From Eutreptiella sp. 'Long Island Sound 2002' (lineage: Eukaryota; Euglenozoa; Euglenophyceae; Eutreptiales; Eutreptiaceae), in assembly GCA_964036045.1 (NCBI GenBank), contig OZ038387.1, positions 60,422,604 through 60,486,603 on the forward strand: a DNA stretch of 64,000 bases, written 5' to 3'. Below are positions 23,887 through 33,651 of this stretch, one piece after another (position 1 is the first letter of the stretch; the number at the start of each line of letters is the position of its first letter). The position numbers and the translations under genes are program-made. The notes under the pieces were generated by a model. It saw nothing but the letters and a program-made list of their open reading frames with translations. It was not told the origin of the DNA and ran no database searches.

Positions 23887-26800
23887 ATGTGCGATGGTCC
23901 TTTCCAGTTTTCTTGCGGAATGGCCCGCTCAGACCACGCCGCATTGTCCAGCCGTGCGCTGCGCCTCAACACAGCGGTCGACATGCCCCAGGTGGGGTTT
24001 GGGACGTACCTTCTCAAGAAAGACGCTGTCTCGTTGCCTGTTGAGTGGGCGGTGGGTGCAGGCTATCAACTGATCGACACTGCATGGATCTATGATAACG
24101 AGAAGGAGATTGGCGAGGTCCTTCACAGACTGGGGGCGAGGTGCAAGACCCACCCAGACTCTGACCCAACCCCTGAGTGCCACAGGGGGGGGGCGGGTTG
24201 AGCTTGGTCTATCGTGGTCCTGCATGCGTAGCTAAGGGGGCGCACTGTGCGCGGTGCCCGCGCTGTGCGAAAAGTCGGCTGTCTTCCACCACCAGTAGCC
24301 ACGGATCCCAGAGTCCTGAATTCTGCACTCTACAGCCCCTGCTGGTACACCAGTGATGTTTTAGTCTGATGATTGCCACGGGTTCCAGGGTCCTGAATTG
24401 TGCACCCCCCATGCTGTTTTGAATTGATCCTGCATGCTTCTGTAGGTGGGTGGTTTTGAGGGGTGTTCCCGGGATAATCAACGGAATAATTGGCGCTGTG
24501 CCCGCGCTGTGCCCGCGCTGTGCGAAAACGCCCCCTAAGAAGGCAATGGAACAGTATCTGAGTTTGTACAGACTTCTTATTACGTTCGTCCAGCACAGTG
24601 AGGCACGTGTGGCAATGATGGCCCTGTGGCAGGCTGCACCTGAGCATTTGTGGAAGTCTTGACCCTTCGGCAACCAACCCCTGACACAACCCTTCAGCTG
24701 TCGATAAGCCAAAGTGCATGTGCGGCCTGCACACTTTAGTGCCGTGGAGTAAGACTTTAGTGCCGTGGAGTGAGACTTTAGTGCCGTGGAGTGAGACAGC
24801 AGCGCGGGTTGGGACCCAAAGGGAGGGAAGCGTGCAAACAGAGATGTGTGCCGGCGCCGGCATGAATGGTCTCGTTGTGGCCAAACGGTGTGGTCCAACG
24901 GCTCGACGGGGCTCGGAAGGCCACTCAGCGCGTCCCGGTTTGTGGAGCATTGTCCGAAGTCGTGCGGGATAAGAAATGGCCAGGGATGTGAAAGGGTGGA
25001 GCGCATCCGCTGGTGGGGGCCTAGCAAGGCCGACCACCGGGCCGCCTTCTGTGTTCAATGTGTGGGCTGTTTGATTGCACTTGTTTCAGGGGGCGCCTGG
25101 AGTGCAGTGCGCATGCATTTGCGCACACACAGCAGCTGTTCGGCCGGCAAGTCACACCAAGTACTCAGTTTTTAAAGGATGTGGGGAAGGAAGATGATAA
25201 TTGCATTTTTCCATTCCAGTTTTAGGAAGCATTTTGTGCTCTCATCTTTTCCCGACCCAGTCCCCTCTTTCTTTTTTCCACGGATGTTACACTACAATAT
25301 GTTTTGAGTGTTTGGTGTGGGGGCAAAAGCCATCAAAACTTGAGTTTTCAAGGCATAAACGTGAACAACGATGAGGATCTTGTGGACTTCAACAACAAGT
25401 ATGCTATTTCTTCGTCTTGACATTCTTCATTGTATCTGGCAGCACCATGTCACCACTATCTTCCCGAAAGAAGTATATGATAAGTGGCATGATTAACGAC
25501 TGTGCTATAAGTTGCTTGGCCCCACTCCATTCTGTCCCATGGTTTAATACCCTCGATTCTACTTTATTAGCGGAACCAGTCTCTAAAAGAACGCCATTTT
25601 GTGTTTTTGCATGCCACCTTAGGCCAAGGGATGGTCAATAAAAGGATGCCAATGATGGCCTCACTTTGGGGGCTAGATTTGGAAGCATTTTGGAAGGGGG
25701 GCTATTTCGAGCTTTTGCTGGCTACTATGCTTCAAAAGTAGCGCTTAGTGCGCACAGCGCGCGCGCAGTGCTCCCTAAGGGTTCCCGTTTATGGACCAGA
25801 TGTTCAGGGCTAGAACTAGAACTTGCAGTGCTGTGTACTGTGCAGCAATACCACCCGTGCTGGCACACCGCAACATTTGTACCCCCTCCCCCCCCCTTGC
25901 TCCCATGTCCCTTCCCCGGTGGGTGGTGGTGGGTAACTGTCACCTTGGTGGTCACTGAAATTGGGAACGGGGCAAACCTCCACAGTGGCTGTACGTGAGA
26001 ATTGAACCGGGCTGAGATGTGAGCAGAGGTGGAGCGTCGGGCAAAATGCACCCTCCAAAGCTCCCTCAGCTCTTTTCTCAAGCCTCGTGAGCAGGTACCC
26101 AGCGAGGAAACATTTGGGCCCCGAAAGCGCTTGAAACAGCTGACATGGAACTCCAAGGCAAAGTAGTCTTGGGGGTCTCAATACTCCCCCGCCCCCCTGC
26201 CATGATGACTGTTTTATGACGGATAGAGGCCAGGTGTCATATCCTGATTGTACATAACGTATCCACGAAGAATCCACAAACTGATGCAGTTTGAATGATG
26301 ATTGCGCCCCCTGCCCCCTGCCGCGATGACAAGTTGCACTCGGCCCCATCCCACTGATGCCATTTAAGGGCATACATACATTTAAGGGCACACAACGCGG
26401 CTGCTGCACAATGGCGGTCACCGGTGAACCCCCCCGCCCAACGGCTGTATTAGGGTGTGGGGTGGGATGGACGCCTTGCAAGGGAATCACCTCGGAGCCG
26501 CCAGCTGATGTAATCGTTGCTCGTGCTTCTTTTGCCCCCCCTCCCACCCGCCCACCCACCCACCCTCGCCCTGCGCTGCATGAATCAAGTCAAACGACCG
26601 TGTCACTCTCTGGGCTAGCGGCTGAGAGTGTCGGCGGGGGCATTCAGTCCATCGACACCGACCATTGAGCCCCTGTGGGGGGGATCTTTCCTGAGGGTTG
26701 TGGGTGAGATGGGATGGACCGACAGGGCGGCGAGGGACCAGAGGGGCATAGGGGAGGCACATGGCATCCGAGCGGAACAAGGTCAGAAGCAGGGAACAGT

Positions 26801-29800
26801 GCCTTTGAAAAGTGGGGGGCTGCAAAGGGCTTGCAAACCAGCGCTCCTCCCTCCTCCCCATCTTCTCCCAACTCCATCCCATCCCCCGAAGGCATCCGCT
26901 CTCCGCGGCACCCTCAGAGATTCCGTGTTCTTGACCACTAAACTCTGGAGGTCTCATCAAGGCCCCGACGTGTTGCCGAAGCTCAAGCAGTCCCTACGCC
27001 GCCTTCGCACAGGCCATGTGGATTTGTGGCTGTTGCACTGGCCCGGGCCCGGACAGCACCGGTTCAAGCGGCATCAGGTTGTCTACCACGACTGCTTTGC
27101 CTGCGGCGTTGACACTGCGGTGCGCCTGGCGGAGTGTGGCGTGCAACTTGCAGCGGGGGTCTTGCAGGCATCATTTTGACTTCCCATCAGGAAAACGTGT
27201 TGTCCCGCTAAGGCGGATCCCAGAGCCGGACGGGCAGTGAGGCAAACAAGAAATGTGAAAAACACTTGTCCGGCGGCTTTGGTGCCACCATGACTATGGA
27301 CCAAACCCGGCAACCCTTTGTGACGAACTATGCCCGTAGGGCGTGGGGGAGTCGTCCCGAGGGGTCGCCCCCCCACCCCCCCCCCGGTGCTCCCAACACT
27401 CCTCTCTGCAATCCGACGCCCAGCATAGCAGTAGACCGAAGCGTTCTGCCGCATTGTACAGCGTAACGGGACCCTAGCAAAGTGGACAGGCCCCAGACTC
27501 TGGAACGTTCATTGCAGGTCCCGACGGACTGGACGCCGGCCACTCGCGTCCAGACCTGGAAGGCCATGGAGGAGGTGTACAAGTCGGGGATGGCCAAGGC
27601 CATTGGGGTGAGCAACTTCACGGTGGCGCACTTGGAGGAGCTGCGCAGGTCACACTTTGCGCTGTGTTGTCCTTCTCTCTTCCATTTTGCCTCTGCCGCC
27701 CTTTGGCGTTCCGGTGTTTCTTCTTTCGCCCAGTCTCACGCACACTCCACTTTTATGGGTTTGCTGTCCGGGACCTCTGTTTCATCACCCAGACACTTCA
27801 GGCTCCGAACAGTGGGACGGGGAGGTCTGAGGTGTTCGTTGCCCGCGTCGGCAGCTTTTCAGGCTGTCACTTTAACTTGTGTATCCAGTTGGGTACCGCC
27901 TTTGAAAGACTGAAAGACCACCCAAGGTGCCCCGCAACTGACAGCGGTTGCCCTTCGATGTCTGTGGGTCGCCTTTCAGCCGGAATTGATCACTTTCCAA
28001 CCGCCACAACGCACATGTACCCCGGGCTCCCATTGACCTCCCCGACATCCTCCATCTCCAACCATTTCCCCCATGCCCCCCCCCCCCCATTTCCCCCACC
28101 TTTCCACCCATTTCCCCCCCCCATTTCCCCCACCTTTCCCCACCTTTCCCCCCATTTCCCCCCCATTTCCCCCCCATTTCCCCCATTTCCCCCCACTTTT
28201 CCTAGGAGCCGGGCACTTTTCGGGTACCTTACCGGGCGCTTTCAGGCCTGTACCCGAGCATGGGTCATCTACCATGATGCGGTTACCAACATTTTGGCAT
28301 ATGGCATCCTTCAAATGCAAGGAAATTTTTCGTACCAGGGAAATTTTTCGTACGTCTCTCTGGGACGGTAAGGAAGGTGCCAACACAGAGCGTTTTCAGG
28401 GATCGGTGTCATTGTTCAGGGGGGGGGGGAAAAATGCGATTCGCATTTTTTCGCATTTTCCGCATTTTTTTTCGCATTTTCTGGGCAGGTCCCTTAGTGT
28501 AATGTTCAAGAGGATACATTCAAGTGGCATTGTGTAGTTCAACTAAGGGTCCGCAGCGGGGTGTGGAGCACAAAGAGATCGCGGGTGCCCTTCTGAGCTC
28601 CTTAGCCACTGCGCAGATTCATCCAGACCGCATCAACTTTGTCATTTCCGACGAGGGAAGCACCGTGGTCGCCGCTGCAAAGCACGTGTTGCAGCATGTT
28701 TGGAGGAACGCCCGGTGGTTTTTGTGTTGGAGTCACAAGCTAGCTGGCATTGGTGACATCCTCCGGAAGCACGACGTGTTCTCCATGATCAATCTTCTTT
28801 ATCGCTCATCTTCTCTGGTTAAAGTACCAATGCATTCTGCCCGCCGACGCCGCTGGCGAGAGCGCTCTGGCTTGGAGACGGTCCCTCCCAATATTGGAGA
28901 TACGAGATGGACATCGTGGCGAGATGGTGCTGATTGGTATTGTGAAAATTGGGAGGCGTGGAAGGACTTTGTGGTTCTGGATGCTGGAAAGACGAAGCGC
29001 AACGAGGAGAATTTGTCCCTTATGCATGAGATTCACGATTGCATCACGAAGCAAGGAGTGAATTGTGTCGTACGGTTGGCTTTCATCACGGATCACACTT
29101 CCGTGCTCATGGCTGCCATCAACTTGGCGCAATCCGATGGACCACCCGGATTGGGCACCCTGTGGGCTTGGGAAGGCTTCCGACAGCCGCCAACGTATTT
29201 GTACGGGCGGTTAAGCTATCCAACTAGGGGCGAATAGTCGGGGGCAACGAACCGCGAAACGCATCGATACGCCAAGCTCACTGGACTGGGCACCCTGTGG
29301 GCTTGGGAAGGCTTCCGGCAGCCGCCATTGTATTCTTACGGGCGGTTAAGCTATCCATTGAGGGGCGAATAGCCGGTTGCTTCAATGGGGTATGGGGCGG
29401 AGGCAGTATTGGGGCTCTGCTGCTTCTTGCCGAGGGTGTAACGCCCCTCCTCCTAAACCACAGTAGAAGGGTGAGACTTCCCTACCACGCTTTGCATGTT
29501 GAGCCGGGGCCGTAGTCTTCACATTGATGGAGCGATGGTGTCAACAGATCAACATGCGTCTTGATAAACATAGGGGTTTTGGGAGTCCTATAGCATTTTA
29601 GCAAAACCGCATTTTATGCCGCATTTTTTCTCGCATTTTCCGCATTTTTTCCGCATTTTTCCGCATTTTTTTCCAATCCCGGCGACCGCATTTTTCCCCC
29701 CCCCCTGCATTGTTACCTCATTCGTGCCCACTGCGTGTACCATAGGGGGGGGGGGGTATGTGGGCATATTCGGAAAGCCCTCGAAAAGGGCTATTTGGGA

Positions 29801-32800
29801 CACTTGGGTCTGCATGTTGTACTGACGGTATGTTTGAGATTTTTGTCTCTTTTGGACGTTACCTGTGTTGTTTGCTACCTGATTTTGTCAACAGGCAGTC
29901 ACCATGTCTGTGTACAAATTCTCGCCACGTGCTGTTGCATCCCCAGATGCACCGCAGAAGCCTTTGGTTCGCCAAAGAGCACGCTCCGGGGGTGAAAAGT
30001 GGGCGCAGATTAGTGGCATGGCCACCCCCAACACCGCAAAAAGGCCTCGTACACGCGGATCACAGCAACCTGCATGCAACCACGAGGAACAGCAGATTCT
30101 ATCCGCTTCTGAGGTCGCTGCTTTTGCAGCACAGTTTTTGGAGAAAAAGTCTCGGCCTTTACCGTACAGATTTCAAAATGCATACACATACCCCCCCCGA
30201 GATGACGACATTGGCATCAGGCCAAAGGTTGAGAAAACCCTGCCGAAATGCGAATTTGCTCTGTGTTGGCACCTTCTGGATGTCCCAGAGAGATAGAGCA
30301 TCTGCAAAGTGGAGATGAGATGCAGTGTCAACTGACACTGTGTTCTCTGTAGGCACTCATGACTGTCCACGTTCGCAGCGGAAGACCGTACGGTCGATGG
30401 ATGTACCATGCTTTGTGTCTGATCAGCTGCGCCAAGCAACAGCGAGGGGCCTTAGACCAAAATTCCCCTTCATCTCTAAAGAGTGGTATCAAATTGTTGC
30501 CCCTAATCTTGGCCCCAGAGAAAACCGCCTCAATTTTTTCCCTTGACGGTACACAAAGCGGGGGCGAACGAAGGAGCGGGTCCGCAGGTGTGCAAGCACA
30601 TGCCAGCTCTAGCTGGGCGCACCGAATCCATCCTCTTCCATGAGTAGGGGACCATCACCGGAGGAGGCTGCCTGCGCATGGCCCGGCGGAGTCGCACTGG
30701 CCGGAGTCGTAGGGCGATCTACCTGCAGTGCCTGTGGCCCGGGTACCTCACCAGAGGGCAAGGCCCCAGCACATGTGTTACTGCCACGTGTTTGCACAGC
30801 TAATCGGCACATGCGGAATCCTGCCAGACTCCAGGCAGCCAGAGCAACACCACGCTCATATGTGGGAGGAAGCAACAGTGGGTATGGCATGTACTTGATG
30901 TGCGCCCACCTACTGCAAGGCAAACCCCGGGCCTCCTGACACATGGGGTGCCGTCATGCAACTGCAACGCTGGTGCAGTTAAAAATGCGCCCGGTGAGCC
31001 AATCCTGGTGCACCACGCCCTTGAAACGGTCATGTCCCCTTGGTGCACCTACCGCCATCCGCGGTCCTCCAACATCCGTCGGTCACATTGCAAGTGCCAT
31101 CGGTATCCCTTCATCCGCCATCGGTCCTTTCCCCAAGATTTGTGTCGCAGACAGTGCCGTTGCTGTGAAAGATTGCCCTGTGTTTCGCTCCAAATTTTCT
31201 GCGAATGATACCCTGGGGTCCTTGCCTTCGAAGCCCAGAACCTGCTCCGCTGCGTCTCTGCTATTCACGTCAACACAGTGCTGTCACGCGGGGAAACCTC
31301 ATCTTCACAGGCACTGCTCCATCGTCCCGGCCGTGAATCAGGTTGAAGTACATCCGCTGCTGGTCCAGAAAGAGTTGCGGGAGTACTGCAAAGCACGGGG
31401 CATCGTGATTCAGGCATATGCCTCTTTGGGCAACGGGAGCCGCGTCCTGATCAATCACGAACTGGTATGTGCAAAGGGGATGCGGTTACCCCTAACCCCT
31501 CCGTTAAAGCTTGGGAAGTCGGGCTTTCAACTTCGGGAGGGGGGGGGGGGTTGTTCAATACAGCCCCCCAAGACCCGGGGGGAGGGGGGGTTCGGGAAAA
31601 GGGATCGATTGACAGGACCGTTGATCAGGTATTTTGAAATCTGGCGCCGAGGCGCTGACATATTTTTTGAGCGTTGAAAATGATCTTTTTTTTTCACCAA
31701 ATACATGGCAAATGGATGCCTTTTGTTAGCCCCCTCGACGCGCTGATTCCAAAGGTCCCATTTTCATTTTTTTTTGCCGAATTTGGGGCCGGGTCACCTC
31801 CGGGGCCCGGGGGTCAGTCTCGGTAGGATTTTTAGGGGCCGCGTCAATTGCGCCCTTTTTGGTGGCGGGGGAGGGGGTCTAGCCAGAGCGCTGTATCGAA
31901 CCTTCCCCCCCCCCCCGAAGTTGAAAGCCCGCCCCCCCAGTCCATTTGGTTGCGTTGCAACAATATACGGCGTCTGGACCAAGGGTACCCGGTTGCGATA
32001 CACCGCTCCGCCATGAGTAGATCCGCAGGTCTCAGGCACTCCAGAGACCGAGGGTCCGAACTGAGGCTTGACATCGGAACGGGATGTGCCGTCCGGTTGG
32101 GTACCACGTCTGCGTGTGGGTCAGCGTGTTGTGCGGCCTCTGTGTGTCGTTGCTCAGACGCTGTGTCTGGGAGCGTGGGCTTGCTTTTTGCCTCAAGGCC
32201 TGCGCGTCACGCCACAGAAAAACTTTCCTCGGGGGAAAACGAAGTTTAGCAAAGATTCCGGAAAATTTGAGGCCGACTGTAGGTCCACGCTTTTTTTTTT
32301 TTGGCGTCTGAACACCCCCCCCCCCCGCCGGGGGTTAGGGTGTCCGCCACACGAGGCAATAGCCTGGAAGATGGAGCGGCAACGCTGCGGTCAACTTGGG
32401 GGGCGGGGGCGGGGGCATCGGGTGGGAGAGGAGTGCACCCAACAGCAGTCTCGAGGGGAAGTAGGGGTTGGGGGGTGGGGGGCTTGGGAAGACCCCAACG
32501 CACATCGTCATACTGATCACTGCCCTGGTCCTTCAGATACGCATGCCACACAGCCTTTGCCACTGGCGGTGGTGAACTCGCCCCCACCGCATTGAGTCTG
32601 GGCCGTGCACGTTTTGTTTCCCCTCGGAGCTGCACGGCACCACGAACCAATGCCGGGGGGGCGGCCAACGATCAAAACACACGAAAGCCAAAAGGGCGTT
32701 CAGAGGGTAAAGATAGCCCTGGCCCTCCTGCAGCAGCCGACTCACAAACGCAGTTGCCGGTGGCCTGCAACAGGCATTGCCTGGGGGTGTCTGCCGGAGC

Positions 32801-33627
32801 TGCCACCCCTCGGGTCAGTACGCGATCGGGACCGCTAATTCTGCGGCGCCTGCGTCGCGCCCTGCGGCGCCCGATTTGGGTAATTATCAGAGAACATGGG
32901 AAGTTGTTCCTTTTGTGAACGGTACTTTTGAATGGGGAGCGGTCAGCGCAACATTTATGTCCGTTTTGAGTATTGTGCCTCGCCATTGTCCCCGTGTGAC
33001 CTACTTCCCTCACCCAAAAATGGAGGAAATCAATGCACTGCCATTTACCCCACAGCTAACTGCCCTTACCCTGCGGCGCGCCCGCCGCGCGCACGAAGCA
33101 TTTCCATAGCCTGCCCCCCCCCCCCCCCCTCTCATCTTCTCTCACGCCGTCGGGGCCACACACCTGTGCCTGCCTCGGGGATGGGCCCAGAGTCAGCGCC
33201 GTGTGCTCTGCTGATATTCTTTCTGCCTCAGGTGGGCACCATCGCTGCGCGGCACCACAAGACCCCGGCGCAGGTGCTGCTGCGGTGGGGGCTGCAGCAC
33301 GGGATGGCGGTGCTGCCGCGGTCGTCACAGCAAAGCCACATCGCCGACAACATTCTTCTCGAGGACTTCTGCTTGAGCCCGGAGGACATGGCCCTTCTCG
33401 ACGGCCTGAGCGCCGGACGACGGTTCTGCTGGAAAGGGGTCGACCCGGCCACGGTCCCTGTCGGTTCAGAGGCAGACAAACCGCAGGGGCCTGCTGCACC
33501 GCCGGACTCTGATCCAGGAATTCAGTCGGAGTCGCAGGGCAAGCGGAAGCCTGGCACACGGAAGCGGTCGGGCAATGAAGCGTCTGCAGCAAAAGCCAAG
33601 CGGACGAAAACAGACCCCTCAAAGTGA
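23887..33627 (+). CDS. Aldo/keto reductase, five exons, 365 aa, basic C-terminal tail
   Basis: Exons 23887-24117, 26892-27077, 27518-27648, 31311-31464 and 33232-33627 join in phase with GT-AG introns of 2774, 440, 3662 and 1767 bp. The product is an NADPH-dependent aldo/keto reductase (AKR): MPQVGFGTY near residue 33, catalytic Asp64 and Tyr69 (GYQLIDTAWIYDNE), Lys94 (VFLTTKLW), His126 (DLWLLHWPG), IGVSNF in exon 3, VNQVEVHP in exon 4, and in exon 5 the cofactor-binding PRSS and DNILLEDFCLSPEDM. All four catalytic residues are present, so the enzyme should be active on an aldehyde or ketone; the substrate is unknown. Unusual is a 50-60 residue extension ending in Lys/Arg clusters (GKRKPGTRKRSGN, AKAKRTKTD), resembling a nuclear localisation signal. 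The start could instead be Met12 (23920). Intron 3 carries a complete hAT element and a 130-codon ORF. Confidence 0.9.
24232..24540. repeat. Candidate small inverted-repeat element in reductase intron 1
   Basis: CTAAGGGGGCG at 24232-24242 is mirrored by CGCCCCCTAAG at about 24528-24538 (one mismatch), and both ends contain copies of GCCCGCGCTGTGCGAAAA. No target-site duplication is visible, so identity as a MITE is tentative. Confidence 0.35.
24733..24795. repeat. 21-bp tandem repeat, three copies
   Basis: Three copies of ACTTTAGTGCCGTGGAGTGAG, the first with one substitution. Located in reductase intron 1. Confidence 0.95.
26597..26672 (+). repeat. Dispersed repeat, copy 2 of 4 (second half only)
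   Basis: Matches the second half of 9420-9545 (GGCTGAGAGTGTC ... GGGGCATTCAGTCC ... CCGACCATTGAGCCCC). In reductase intron 1. Confidence 0.75.
28070..28200. repeat. ATTTCCCCC simple repeat
   Basis: About a dozen imperfect units of ATTTCCCCC/ACCTTTCCCC in reductase intron 3. Confidence 0.9.
28417..29707 (+). mobile_element. hAT transposon, internally deleted, with poly-G terminal inverted repeats
   Basis: The left end at 28417 reads CA, 11 G, AAAAATGCGATTCGC; the reverse complement of the right end at 29707 reads CA, 10 G, AAAAATGCGGTCGC. The perfect 7-bp direct repeat CATTGTT flanks the element (28410-28416 and 29708-29714); hAT duplications are normally 8 bp and the eighth position differs. 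Both subterminal regions contain CGCATTTTT arrays (28434-28483 and 29609-29695). The 1291-bp element encodes a hAT-like transposase fragment (28524-29237) and an 87-bp internal duplication (29151-29237 and 29286-29372). It sits in intron 3 of the reductase gene, in the same orientation. Confidence 0.85.
28524..29237 (+). pseudogene. hAT-like transposase fragment
   Basis: A 237-codon open frame inside the 28417-29707 element. It contains INFVISDEGSTVVAA (Asp in the position of the second acidic residue of the RNase-H-like catalytic core) followed by FLCWSHKLAGIGDILRKHD, the Cys/His...H-L pattern seen before the insertion domain of hAT transposases, and then GDTRWTSWRDG, which resembles the conserved TRW motif. 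The N-terminal zinc finger, first catalytic Asp and C-terminal dimerisation region are absent, so it is a truncated, non-autonomous remnant. The frame is still uninterrupted, suggesting a recent deletion. Confidence 0.6.
29904..30296 (+). CDS. Hypothetical protein, 130 aa, nested in reductase intron 3
   Basis: Starts at an ATG in a good context (CACCATGTC), just after an acceptor-like TTTGTCAACAG, and runs to a stop at 30294. The product is basic and Pro-rich at the N-terminus, has a Lys/Arg motif (TAKRPRTRG) and a probable helix (SASEVAAFAAQFLEKK), and ends ECALCWHLLD-like (CEFALCWHLLD). No family recognised. It begins about 200 bp beyond the hAT right end but lies outside the element. It could be an independent small gene, an exon of a transposon, or chance. 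Confidence 0.35.
   Translation: MSVYKFSPRAVASPDAPQKPLVRQRARSGGEKWAQISGMATPNTAKRPRTRGSQQPACNHEEQQILSASEVAAFAAQFLEKKSRPLPYRFQNAYTYPPRDDDIGIRPKVEKTLPKCEFALCWHLLDVPER
32870..33085 (+). repeat. Local duplication, segment A1 (partner 34625-34845)
   Basis: About 200 bp in reductase intron 4, immediately before exon 5, is repeated at 34625-34845. Shared blocks include ACTTTTGAATGGGG, GTCCGTTTTGAGTATTGTGCC, TTTGACCTACTTCC and CCCTTACCCTGCGGCGC. Confidence 0.9.
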
Positions 33628-33651
33628 GGGACCCTTGGCTCAACCCCTGAA

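Noticed and set aside
24118-24201. Longer first exon of the reductase ending at 24135 (donor GAG|GTGCAAG)
   Set aside because: It would be out of phase with exon 2; the donor at 24118 gives the expected GE-A...VFLTTK alignment of the family.
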